NCBI GenBank assembly: GCA_023333565.1
Contig: JAJKFH010004053.1
Span: 2,480,001 to 2,544,000, forward strand
Direction: 5' to 3'
Length of the DNA stretch: 64,000 nucleotides
DNA from: Puffinus mauretanicus
Lineage: Eukaryota > Chordata > Aves > Procellariiformes > Procellariidae
In this document: positions 1 through 11,600 of the stretch, piece after piece
Position numbering within the stretch: position 1 is the stretch's first letter
Layout: each line of letters opens with the position of its first letter
Program-made: the position numbers and the translations under genes
Notes under the pieces: generated by a model
What the model saw: only the letters and a program-made list of their open reading frames with translations
What the model was told of the DNA's origin: nothing
The model's database searches: none

Positions 1-652
1 CAGGTCAACTTCTAGCTGTGACCACCTCAAACGACCAAACTGTATGTGTTCCCGTGAGCGTACCATGTCCCAGGAGAGACTGACTGGGTAAGGTCCTTCC
101 TCGCTGTTTCTCCAGATGTAATGCGGCTTTGTCAAAAAGAGGCTTCCGGCATGGAGAGAGTCAGGGAGAGTTATTTGATGTCCTTGACATGTTGTCATCA
201 TGTGTATCTTCACTCACAACCCTTCAGTAGCACTCAACATGCAATCTGCTATCCTTGATTGTCTCTCGACTTCAGCAGTTGAACATCTGTCCACTGCAGA
301 GAATAGCATTTTTAAAGTTAATCTGTATTTGCACAAGCTCTACAGAAACTGCTTATCAAAGCTTATTAGATGCTTGAATTGCTTAGGCTGTCGTATGGGT
401 TTTATTTTTCTTGAATTATAAACAATATAGCAAGTAATTTTTTTAGCAGACAGAAGTCCCCTCTGTATTATGATGGTTTTATGATAGATACAATAGTAAG
501 TCTCAGTAATTTGATGATATCCTTCCACACTTTTTAAAAACTTACCTTCACAGCAGGTTCATATTTTCATGAAACACAGTATTTCCCTCTCTGTTCCTTC
601 AGGTCACTGTTTCCATCGCAGATAATCCTCCTTGCTGGTGTGGAAGAGCACG
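1..652 (+). other. Possible exon pair (very tentative)
   Basis: I do not recognise a gene here. Positions 2-87 form an open reading frame that ends at a good splice-donor context (GG|GTAAGG, GT at 88-89). A pyrimidine-rich tract ending in CAG lies at 580-602, followed by a candidate exon at 603-652 and a donor-like GTATGT at 653. If 1-87 is joined to 603-652 the frame stays open across the junction. The same frame also runs open without splicing from about 538 to 817. A second frame of the 50-base segment is open too, so coding evidence is weak. Open stretches of this length are common by chance in this DNA. It could be the edge of a gene or lncRNA that extends left of the window, or nothing. 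Confidence 0.12.
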
Positions 653-3600
653 GTATGTTAAAGCTATCACCCTCATTGGAAGGAATCACAGAAGAGTTAC
701 TGTTCCCTATGGGTCCCCGGCAGAAGTTCAAGGTGAATCAGCAGAGTGCTCTTTGGTGGGAAACGCAAGGAGCTCCATTCATTGCAGCATTCATTGCACA
801 CGCTGTTGCCTGTGGTTAAACAGCCGCACCAGTCCAGACTGGGAAAGGGATTTTGACCCAGTCTTTTGGGGAATAAGTGGACGCTATAGGGGGAAACATG
901 AAGCAAAGCCTTTCCAATCATACATGCAAGCACATCGTCAAAGGGAAAGCTCTAGTTTTCCAGTTTGTGCTCACTCAATATCAGTTTACACCTGTAATTA
1001 TTCACTGTGCCTTTTGCACAGATCTGGGTTGTCATGCAGTGTTCCGGATTCCTTTTTCGTTTTCTTAGCATCCTATTCTCCTCTCGCCATAGTCTCAACT
1101 TCCCTGCCAAATACATTTCCTTAAAGTCATCACTTCTGCAAGGGTTTGTGTCTGTTCTGGCAAGTTTTCTGTCATAATCCTTATGCTCTTCCTTTGGGCG
1201 TCTCGCTTGTTGAGCATCAATTCATTTTTCTGAATGAGTTCAGGTAGAATAACAAGTTATCAGGAGCAAAGCTGAGTTTTGAAGTTGCTGCCACAATTCG
1301 CCAGCACGTACTGGTAAAGAAAGTCTGCTGTCCCTTAATGAAGGATGTGCAAAGTGCCTTGCATTTACCACAAGTGTGTGAAATTATCACTGGACACACG
1401 TGAAATTACCAGGGAGTATCTTACATGCTTGCAAGTTCACTTCTTTATTAGCAGAGCTGGACCCACATGAAAATTTAATATTGCTTTCCCAAGGAAAACG
1501 ATTGTCAGTGTGATGCTGTCCCTGCATTTCATGTGAGTTAACACCGTTATCTTCCGATAGCTAAACGATTCACTCATGTCATTGGTATGCTGCTTGTCTG
1601 GGCTGGCTGACCTTTAAAATAATAACTAGAAATTAAAACCCACTCCATAGAAATACAACTCACACTGCAACTAGGAAATGAGTTGAAGCAATTTATACAT
1701 ATGGCAGGAGGTGACATACGTGTTCCTGCTACAGACTTCCCAAAACATTTCAGAGAAATCTGAATGGCCTTTTTGAGTCATTTCCCTGCACATTTTTTCC
1801 TGTCTTGGTGCTAATCAGCACACCTTTCACTGTGCAAGGAACAACAGAGTGCAAAGGTAGAAGCATGGGAACAGCAAAAAAAAAAAAGAAAAGAACAGTG
1901 TTTAGTGACATAAACCATGAAGAAATTGCAGTTGTAGCCAGGCAGAGAAACCACAGATTTTACAACAATTCAAAGTGTTTCTTTGTTTGGGAAATGAGGC
2001 TGCTGTATATCCGAAGAGCTGGGAAAAAGAGAATACTTCAAATGAGGGAAGGCTGAAAGACCATGTCAGGAATAGTGAACAGAAGAAAATTATACATGCC
2101 AAGTTTTGTACTACTCGAAGACTTACCTTAACAACTTTCATTTTCAATCAATCTCAAATCTTAAATGAAAAAAAATGGGAATACAATGATTTTCTGTTCA
2201 TCATGAATAATAAACAGAATAATTTACAATTCAGATATCTCAGGTTTGCAAATTAGTTCTCATGGTGAGTCAGAAGGCAGTGACCAAAACAAATTTATCA
2301 TGTGAACTGATGCAAGAATGTGGTAAATCCTTCACATTGCTCATAAATCACTGGGCTTATTGCTGTACCTATTTCCCTGAACTTTTGTTCTTTCAAGCCA
2401 TTTGATTCATCTCAGTCACCCTGCAGCTATTTCACAAGAAAAGAGTACCTGAAACTTCGGGGTTTCTTCTTCTGTGTCTGTGTGTGGGAGCTACACACAC
2501 GTACACGCAGACTGATTACAGCACCCCTATTGCTCATCACTCAGTCACTTGGTATTTCCAAGTTTAGACAACAACAGGCCACAGAAAAGCCAACTCCATG
2601 ATCAAAAAGTGGAAACCCTTGCTGTGTACTGTCCACATCATTTGTATAGAGAAAAAGAGTGCTTGGGTCCCCACATACGTCACCAGTCACTATTGAACAG
2701 CCCAAGGTTGAGGCAGACCCTTGCAAGGTTGATCTCATCCCAACTTTTTCCCCATGATTGGTCATTTGTGAGCAAGAGGTTCAATGCTCCAGACAAACAG
2801 AACACAGCAGAGGCATGGATGCAGAGCACTACTTATGGGTTTAAAAGAAGGAAGGATCCTGGGTTCAGTCTGCCAAATCTGAAAATGCGCAATCTAAAAT
2901 GTGTATTTTATGGCAAAGTAGCAGTTTGAAACCAAGCTTTCCAATACAGAAGAACGTTTTGAATATATAAAAAAGAAAGTGATCTCAAAGCATGGTAGCT
3001 CAAAAATAAGCATATTTACTGTTCTTTGAATTTGGCTTTTGGTATTTTGTAAAGATTTATCTTCTAACAAGAGAGTAGGGAAAGACATTTTTCTTCAAAC
3101 ACCACTACTTTCACTGCTATTAATAATGATGATTTTTTATGTACGTAATGTTTGTGGAAAACTCTGTCATTTCTTTTTTCACAAATATTTGCATGGGGGG
3201 AAAAATATATTAAGCTTTCTCTTTGGATTTGAAATCTGGCCCAAAAATGTAACTTTCCTTTTCTTTCTGTCGTCTTAATTTATTCCCTTGTGACTTCCTC
3301 CAAGAAGAAGATAGAGAAAAGAAATCGAGAAGAAAGGAAGGAAATATAAAGAGTGGGAAAAGAAACCACCAGCCATCCAACCTGAAAAGTCAAATCATCA
3401 GAAATTGAGGGGTTTTTGCTCAGGGTCTCTGGTAAAAAAGCAGTAAATTTTCAAATCTTTCCTTCCTCTGCTTCCTGCCCCAGAATAACAAAAACCTTGA
3501 TTTATATCACAAATATTTTTTCCTAGTTTCCTTAACCCTTCTTCCCTGTACACATTATAAATCTTTGGATGTTAATTACAAACATTTTAATTAAAACAAC

Positions 3601-4022
3601 TAATCACAATAGGATGTCTACATGGTCTTTAATATTCACCCATGATCAATGAAGCCAGCGTGAGTCTTTTCAATTATTTCAATGAGCCCTCCTTCAACGT
3701 TCCATTTTTGGCTAGCAACCACTGCATTTATACACTTTGTGGTAAAAATGAAGCTATACTTACATCTTAATAATATTATGAATAAAACAGATTATAAAAT
3801 ACTGCAGAGGCAGTCTGTCAGTTTTAGAGATCCTTTGATTGCTACATCTGTTACACCTTTGCTTCTGATCTGACAGCATGCTTAAATAGCCATGGGTTAT
3901 CTACATTGTGTGCTAGCAACCCAAGAAAAGACCTTAAGTCTTTGGCAAAATCCATGTGAGAACAACGCTCCTGAAAGCCAAAACAAATAAATCCAACTTT
4001 TTTTAATAGTGTTGAGATACAC

Positions 4023-4049
4023 TTGAGAATTTAATTTGTTAATTCTCAA
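4023..4049. repeat. Inverted repeat (9-bp arms)
   Basis: The arms TTGAGAATT (4023-4031) and AATTCTCAA (4041-4049) are perfect reverse complements around a 9-base loop. The sequence is A+T-rich, and no gene or repeat family is linked to it. Confidence 0.7.
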
Positions 4050-4546
4050 AAAATCAATCCCAAAGTCTTTATTAAAAATACATCTGCTTTAATTAGTTAT
4101 GTAACTTCTTCATTACATTCCCGCATACCAGAACAACATGAAAGGAATGGGAGCAAGGAGCACAAGGAATAATAAGAGGTGCTGGGACTGCAATACACTT
4201 TTGAATAATTTGGCAGGTCTCTTTGCTTGGTAATGACAAGCACAGGAACAGACATTATCCAGCCAGCTGCAGCAATATAGCAAGTTCCTTTATGAAGGTA
4301 AGTTTGATTGTGAGCCAAATCACAGCAACAACCAGTATTCTTTTAACCCAATAACCCAGGGACCAGGAAATGCTTTAAACAAATTCACCTTTCTGAGTTT
4401 TGTCAGATAATCACAGCTTTCAGGAAGAAATTCCAAAAAAACCCTACCCCACCTATCTAAAAACAATGTGCACATCATGTCCCCCTTCAGTAGGGTTTCT
4501 TGTATGCTTCTTCATTATTTTCAGTGTGTTTTCTACCTTCTTTTGT

Positions 4547-4584
4547 TTGGTTGGTTGGTTGGTTTTTTGTTTGTTTGTTTGTTT
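4547..4584. repeat. Compound TTGG/TTTG simple repeat
   Basis: Four TTGG units (4547-4562) run into a T-run and then TTTG units to 4584. This is a short microsatellite in single-copy DNA. Confidence 0.85.
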
Positions 4585-4753
4585 CTCTGGAAAGGAAGGA
4601 ACAATCAAGCCATAAGTAACACAGATGAAAGATAAACATGTAGTCTTGGGACATGGGGGGATCCATTCTCATCTCTCTTCTCCACAGAAACGCTCTTGTG
4701 CCCCTCTGCCCCATAATTCTTACTGTAGCTGCTAGTCTGTTTATTTCAAGTAG

Positions 4754-4814
4754 CGCGTGACGTAGAGTGCTCTGATAAGCAACAGGGCACCGACGGAAGG
4801 TGTATCACGGTACG
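4754..4814. other. Local CpG cluster in CpG-poor DNA
   Basis: Seven CpG dinucleotides fall within 61 bases (4754, 4756, 4761, 4791, 4794, 4808, 4813), while the surrounding kilobases contain very few. A TGACGT half-site for CREB/ATF factors sits at 4758-4763. It could be a small regulatory element protected from methylation or a remnant of a younger insertion. No repeat family is recognised. Confidence 0.4.
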
Positions 4815-4822
4815 GCTGACTT

Positions 4823-7800
4823 TGCAGCAAGGATCAAAAAGGGATTGTGCTGGCAGCATAGACAAAGGGAAAAGATAACCCATATTAGAGAAGGAAGCAT
4901 GGTCCTTGCTGGAGCGAAGTGGCACCAGTCGCCATCACCTCTAATTATCAGTAAGTCAAACTGTGAGTGTCACAGGGAATCCCTGTCTGTCTGTATTCTT
5001 AGTGTTTACCAGCTGGGCAATGAATACATTGCGGTTGTGCTGTTGGTCATAGTCCCTACGTACTTCGCTCTGTTCAGTCTTTAAAAATACCGATACACAT
5101 AGTTTCATCTCTTCTGTGCTCTCAGTGGGCAGACTTTCTGGTTGCATGGTTTGAGCAATGCTCATGACCCTGAAATGACCAAATCCTCCCGATGAGAGAG
5201 CTTCTGTTTGACTAATCAATTTTCTGCTCAGTGTCTCAACCAAAATGTGAAGGAAAATATATTTTGGAGAAATCTTCAGTGTTTCATTCTCATGCCACTG
5301 ATGTTTTGGTTTGCTTTTTGTGCTTTTTTCTTTTTTTTAACAATCTTAAAGAAATTGGTGAATTTCAAATTGAAAAATTTATTACCTGTGAAAAGCCACA
5401 ACATTACATGGTGTACATTTTGAAACAAAATGACTCCTAGAAAGTATTTCCTCCATTTCTTCTTCTGGATCAAAACTTCATGCCAGTTTTGACCCAGCTT
5501 CATTAAGTTGCAAAACTGTCCTACATCTGCCTTTTTTTCTTTTTTTTTTTTTGTAAACTTACAATTCATTACAATGTTTGGCCCAGCTGCAGCTCTAGTT
5601 TAATTTCCCAGAGCCAGAAGAAGAAACATAAATGTGCATAGGTCATAGTCTAACCAGTTTTAGAAAAGGACCTTTCTGTGTAAAGTCCTTGTTCCCACTG
5701 TTGGCAGCTGGCAAAAGAGTTATACACATATAACAATGACTCAATAGGGAGGAAATGTGATTGTCTGTACCTGGGATTTTGTATACAGTGAACAAGCTGA
5801 GAAAATAAGCTCTTTTTTCAGTTATTATAATTGTTATGCAGAGTTTTTAAAAAAATACATCAAGGAAATTTTGAGGCACACACGTTACTGTTTAGTTTGT
5901 AACTACAAGTGTCGTAAAAGACCAATACCAATTGTCAATACTCTCTCCCAGTAAAAACATGGCATTGAAAACATCTCCACAAAACAAACACATATGATAG
6001 ATTGTAATAGATTGCAGGGCTTTAACTTAGTCTAAATAAGGCAATAGAATGTAGGCGACATTTTTTATTCAAGTCAGATCATTGTAATGTTTATGGAATG
6101 CAGAAATTACTTAATATTCCTCCTGGAAATCTGAAGGGGGTCTCCCACTCAGAAATTTCAGATGACATTACCATTTTTCTTAAATCTCCCAGGCCCTTTG
6201 TAATAGCTTACTTTCACTCTCAAAGAAAAATAGCTCTTTCTGGCTAGAGTTATTCTTCACATTTCTGATAAATTGCAAACTGATTTGGCAATTACTCTGA
6301 ATTAAAGATAAACGTGTCAAACAGATCACTTAGAAGCTGATCAAGAGCAAGTTAAAGTGTCAGGATGTAAAATAGAATTAATTAAAAGAAGGAAATGGCT
6401 GTAGATTTTTCCCCATGAATAACTGTGATTCTGACTAAACAAAGACACACAAGCATAAAAAAGCCACAGTACATCAAATAGTTTATATCTCCATTTTTTA
6501 AATAATACTCTGCTATTTAGAGGGCTCTGAGTACTTTTAAAAAAATGGCTTTGTGCACCAACTGTAGAATTCCACGTTGTGCATCTCTCATCTTGTATCC
6601 TTGCTTATTTTGAAACTGCTAAATATGTCAAACTCAGGATTTAAATCACCATCCTTGCAGGCTCCACAAAAGCTAACAGTTGTCCTCCTGGCTTAACAGC
6701 TTTGTGCAGGCTCTGGCACCTGGTTTTGGGTTGGCTTAGGGCATCCTGTGGCCCTGGGCTGGGGTTTGAAAGTTGCCACCTTGGTACAGTGTTTTTGTTA
6801 GCACTCTTGGAAGCTGAGTATCAACAAGGTACAGAAACGTAATTACTCTTTCTAAGCCAAAGGTGGTCCCCATGGAGACCCTTTTGCTGCAACGGCTTTG
6901 GCAATACACATTAGCTGGATAAATAGAGCTAACAGAGCCGTCAGTCTACTACTTTGTGCAGGATCTGTATTCAGATAAAATAGTTGTTTTAAATAGTTGC
7001 ATTTATAAATATATAGAGGCATATGTATATTTATGTATGCATTAATCATATCAATATAATATGATTAAATATTTAGGCATTTCTTTGCATTGTTTGTGGG
7101 CCTAGATGCAAGGATTCTGTTTTGGGAATTAACTTGATCTAAGCCACATTCATAATAATTTTCATTCTAATTTAGAGTATTCTGCATTATGTTAGAAAAG
7201 GGAGAAAAACATGGAAGGAAACACAGACCCATCAAGATTGAGACACATGGTTAACGTCTGTTGACATCTGTTTTCAGGATGTTGGTTACTGAAGGATAAG
7301 GTTGACCCTTATTTCAAGACCACTGCTATACTGTAATTAAGCACAAAGGCAGTTTTGTTAGGCTTCTTTCCAGCGAAAGCTCCCCAGAACTTTTTCTATT
7401 AAGGAGAAGCACTTTCAGCCACAGCAAGTGCAAAAAGTTTTCTCAGGATGGCATTCTGGCATGAGAGACACACCGTTCTCATCAAGTATAAGGAGATCAT
7501 ATAGGAGAAGTGCAACTAAGTACATATAGTTCACTTGATCCTTCAGAACATACTGTATGATGGAAAGGAGCGAAACTGTGCAGTATATTGCCTTTGTGCA
7601 ACTCAGGATGCCTCTCTACAACTCACAGTTCAGTTTGTAGAAATGCAACATAGAATGAAAATAAGATTTGCGGTTCATTTGCATAGTGGGGATGTTCTCC
7701 ATCCATGAGCCAACAGAATTTTAACTTAAAATTCTATCATTTGACATGAAGCACTAAAAAAACCTACAAACATTTGTTTGGATAAAACCTTCATATTCCC

Positions 7801-8380
7801 TTAAAAGTTATGAATGATCTTTCATTTATTTCTGCAAATACCTGTTGGAGCATGTTTCTGTGTGCAATGTTTTGAATAATAAAATGAGTATTTATTTGTA
7901 CAAGTATTGGTGCCTGACTGTTTGTCTGGTTCTCCTGGTGACTCTTCTAGGACAGACGCAGGGAGCAGAAATGCCATGTGATTTAGTTGACAAAGTCCCC
8001 TAATTAAGACTGAACTGACTCATTCCAACAGCTGAAACAGAGACCCGGTGAGCAGTCCAAAGCATGAAATAAGTTCTTGGAGTATCCACTTAATAATTTC
8101 TAGTATGAATGAATATGACTTATTACCACTGAAACTGGAGAAGAATAACATTAGTTTGAAACTTAGTGTATTAACTTACCTACCCAGAAAAGGAAAAGCT
8201 GTTGATGCTCCATAAGTCGCCTTCGTGAAATCAGTCATTTTTCTCCCACTATAGCACTTTCTAGTCAGATTTAGAGTGTAATGCATTTCACCATGGCAGA
8301 CTACTACTTTGTAAGTCAGTTCTTCGTTCTTCTAATAGCGTTAGTATTTGATTTATAATATTTGTCTAGCATAAGTAAAT
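4823..8380. other. Single-copy A+T-rich DNA, no gene seen
   Basis: No gene or identifiable transposon was seen. There is a T-run at 5540-5552. The segment at about 6250-6450 is rich in AATTAA-type words, but I cannot assign a function. Open frames are short and unrecognised. Confidence 0.6.
7042..7068. repeat. Inverted repeat (10-bp arms)
   Basis: The arms TTAATCATAT (7042-7051) and ATATGATTAA (7059-7068) are perfect reverse complements around a 7-base loop. It lies in very A+T-rich DNA, and no associated element is evident. Confidence 0.7.
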
Positions 8381-8620
8381 CTGGCAGAAGGCAATTAAAA
8401 TAAAGTTCTCTAAGTTTACAAGGGTTTCAAGCCTAGAGCAAGCTTAATTAAAGTCAGTCATGGGAAAAAAGCACTTAGCCCTGCAGCTCTCCACATTTGT
8501 CAGACATCTGAATCATGGGAAAGGTTAATTAGAATCAAACGAGGAAAAAGTAAACACTAAAAGTGCTTTCTGGGGTTCATTAAATTTAGATAAGTCAAAA
8601 TATGTAATATTCAGCTTTGT
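8381..8620. other. Candidate conserved non-coding element
   Basis: This stretch has the word composition often seen in vertebrate conserved enhancers: several AATTAA/TTAATTAA homeodomain-like words (near 8392, 8445 and 8525) interleaved with non-repetitive mixed sequence and no simple repeats. This is pattern recognition only, since conservation cannot be tested from one sequence. Confidence 0.2.
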
Positions 8621-11600
8621 AACAATGACCGACACACATCTCTGACTCCTTTCCTACAATCACAAATCTTCCGAACTTACTGAATTAGAATACATGGAAA
8701 GCCTGACTCTTAGTTACACCAGGTCTCCACGGCTCCATTTTGACAGTGAAAAGGGAAGTAAATGAAATTTTTATGCCCCTTTACATTGACGGAAGAGAAT
8801 AAAGCAAATTCTGTATACATATCCATTTCAAAAGCAGAATGTTGTTTACCCTTTTTTGACTATTTCACAGTCCCTTCTCTGTATCTCTGTCCTCTGTGAG
8901 ATGAAGCTTTAGGAGTCCTACCATGATACTCTAAAGAAAACCTCCTAAGAGGGGGCAAAAGCAAGCCTTGGATCAACAACAACAAAAAAACCCAAACCAA
9001 TGCCTATTGATTTAGCCAAACAACCGAGAAGTAAGTGAAGGAGTCTCCTAAGTGAGGGATATGAGTGCTTGTGGTGTCCTGCCTGCACAAGCCTTCGGGA
9101 GCAGAAGACCCTCTCTCCAGTGCCTGTTGCCCTTGCAAGCTGGCTATTTGGTTCGCTCCAGCTTGTAGCCCTGGAGTGAGCTGGCATGTCAGCAGAGTCA
9201 GCACTCAAAAAACACAGTGGGAAACAAGGATTGCATCAAATCACCCAGGGCCAAGCTTAAAGGAAGGCTGTTTGTAAGAAAGTGTTTTCTAAAAGAAGTT
9301 TGATTCTGTGCAGAATAGAGAGGAAGGTGTGTGCCTGGCAATGAGGAGCAAAAAGAGGGCTGCCATGGGGTATGGGATGGCTGGATAACCAAAGAAAATA
9401 AAACCCATGGGAGACAGGGAATCTCATGTACCCTGTTCTTGAGGAAGGAAGGAGTATGTGGAATTAAGAGCACAAGAAAAAAAAATAATGGAAGAGCTGT
9501 TAGAGAGGGAAATATGCCCATTGTGTGTCTTCAAGGAGACAAAAAAGGAGTGTCTAAATTTCTGGGCCTCTCTGAAGCATGTATCTTCTCAAGGTTTGTA
9601 AGCCCCTGTTGTCCATGGGAAATCTCACCACACCATTTCTTAGTATGTCAGCTCTTTGTCTCCCTTGCATGAATTAGATTCTTACTGAAGCAAAAACATT
9701 TCAAAACGATCCTATCTACCAGTTAGCTTGGCTGACAGCTCTGGCTGCAGAAGTACAGAAAAAGTACATAGATTGCAGTTGGAACATAATTTGCTCTGAA
9801 GTGAATAGCTTTCATTTGTATTCATCACATCAACAAACTTTCTGTGAAACACTAACTAGTCTGTCTTCTAGTTTCCTTTTTATTTCTTGATAACCCCTCA
9901 TTTGGTTCTTCATCTGCAGTGCCCACAGTGATGATAAATCAGTCAGGACACTTTCATAAAAGAACAGACAAGTCTTTGCCTTGCTTACACTGGTCCAACT
10001 ATGACCCATTTTTACAGAATTTGGCAGACCCACACATACAAATGCTGCAAATGTGTCTACAAGAAAGTAGAAGAGGAGGGGGACTGCCCTTCATCTAGCA
10101 GAGCACCTCAGCCTCCTTCGTCAACCTCAGGCAGAGGATTTGTCGTGCCACAGGGCTGCCACCAGTGCAGAGTGGTGCAGGGTCCTGTAGGTTTTGCCTC
10201 ACAGGTTATAAAGCCAGAAAAGTCCCCTGCTATCTGCTCTGGGGTGACCTCCTCCATAGTCCACTTGGAACTAGAGTGCACTATAGAGAGACGCAGGCAA
10301 CCTTAACAGCAAAATTTCTGCTTTTCACAACATCAGCTAAATTGTTGCAATGGTTAAAATGGTTAAATGGCAAACGTCTAGTCTGACTTTTCCTACTTTT
10401 ACAGCTGTATGATCCTCATTCCACCCTTACGTGGTAGGCTGGCAGTAGCTGATGAAAAATTCCTTATCTCAGCACGGGCAAATGCAGCCTTCCATTAAAT
10501 CATAGCTGGTTACTACATCCAGCTATGGTAACCTCAGCTTGAAAGGTATAGACATATGAAGAGAGGATTAAAATGAAAAGCCACAAATGTGGTCAGAGTA
10601 CTTGAAAATCAACCTTGTTGAGCTCACTTGTTGTTGAAGCAGTTTGTTTTATTCTGTGCCTTAAACAACAAGTTGAGATACTTGATGAATCTGGTTGTGA
10701 TACAGGCTGTGAATGTTGGATAAAAGACATTTTGCAACATTACCATTATTGATATTGCAAGAATCAGTGTCCAATAGTAGAAGTCAAAAATTCAACTCTA
10801 TAATAAAGTGAAAATGTTTATCAATAAACAGATTTGGGGGGTATAGGCTATATTTTAAAAGCATGCACTTTTTATGCAACCTCACAGAGACATTTTTGGC
10901 TTCATGACAGTCTCTCTGCATAGTGGTTCTTTCTAACTGTCAATAAGTCCAAATTTCATCCTCTTCTTTATGAACTAAGAAATCTCATCCCATTTCTGTC
11001 TCTTCATTCCACTTCTTTTTTATGACCTGGCTTCAGGATACTTTCTATTGTCTCAATACTTTCATAATGCTTAAGCTTTAACCTAATTATGTTAATCAGA
11101 GCTTAAGAGTTTCAATTAGCTACTTACAGGGGGTCAGGAAAAAAATTCCTACTGGTTTTGTTTATTTATTTTCTCATCTTCCTCTAAAGCATCAGTGGTT
11201 GGCAACACCTGGACCAAAAAATAGAGCATTTAGGCCACTACTCTGAAGAAAATTTGTGTCATCGGTGTGTCTGCTCACATACTCAAGTCTAACCAGTTGG
11301 ACAACACTTTCTCTCCTTGTCATGGTGACAGAGCATGAGGTTCATTTATTATATTTCTTGGCCTTCTGGTGCACCAGAAGATATCACTTATCTATTAGAA
11401 TAATCTTAAGTTACCTGATCATTTCCTTATAATTGCATAGGCGTTGGTCATAAATTGAACTTATCTATTCACTATCTGTAATACACACCTTTTGAAGACT
11501 GAACTACGTGGCTAAACTAGGAAAAGGCTTTGGGCTTGATTTAAGGAAGTTGGGCAACTTGAATATCTTCTGAATAAGTAGATCAAACAACATGACTTAA

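Larger units (their letters stand above)
653..4740. other. Single-copy A+T-rich DNA, no gene seen
   Basis: No coding region or recognisable mobile element was found. The block holds an A-run near 1875-1893, a purine-rich stretch at about 3302-3367, and a mixed T/G simple repeat at 4547-4584. Open reading frames are short and have no recognisable domain. Confidence 0.6.
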
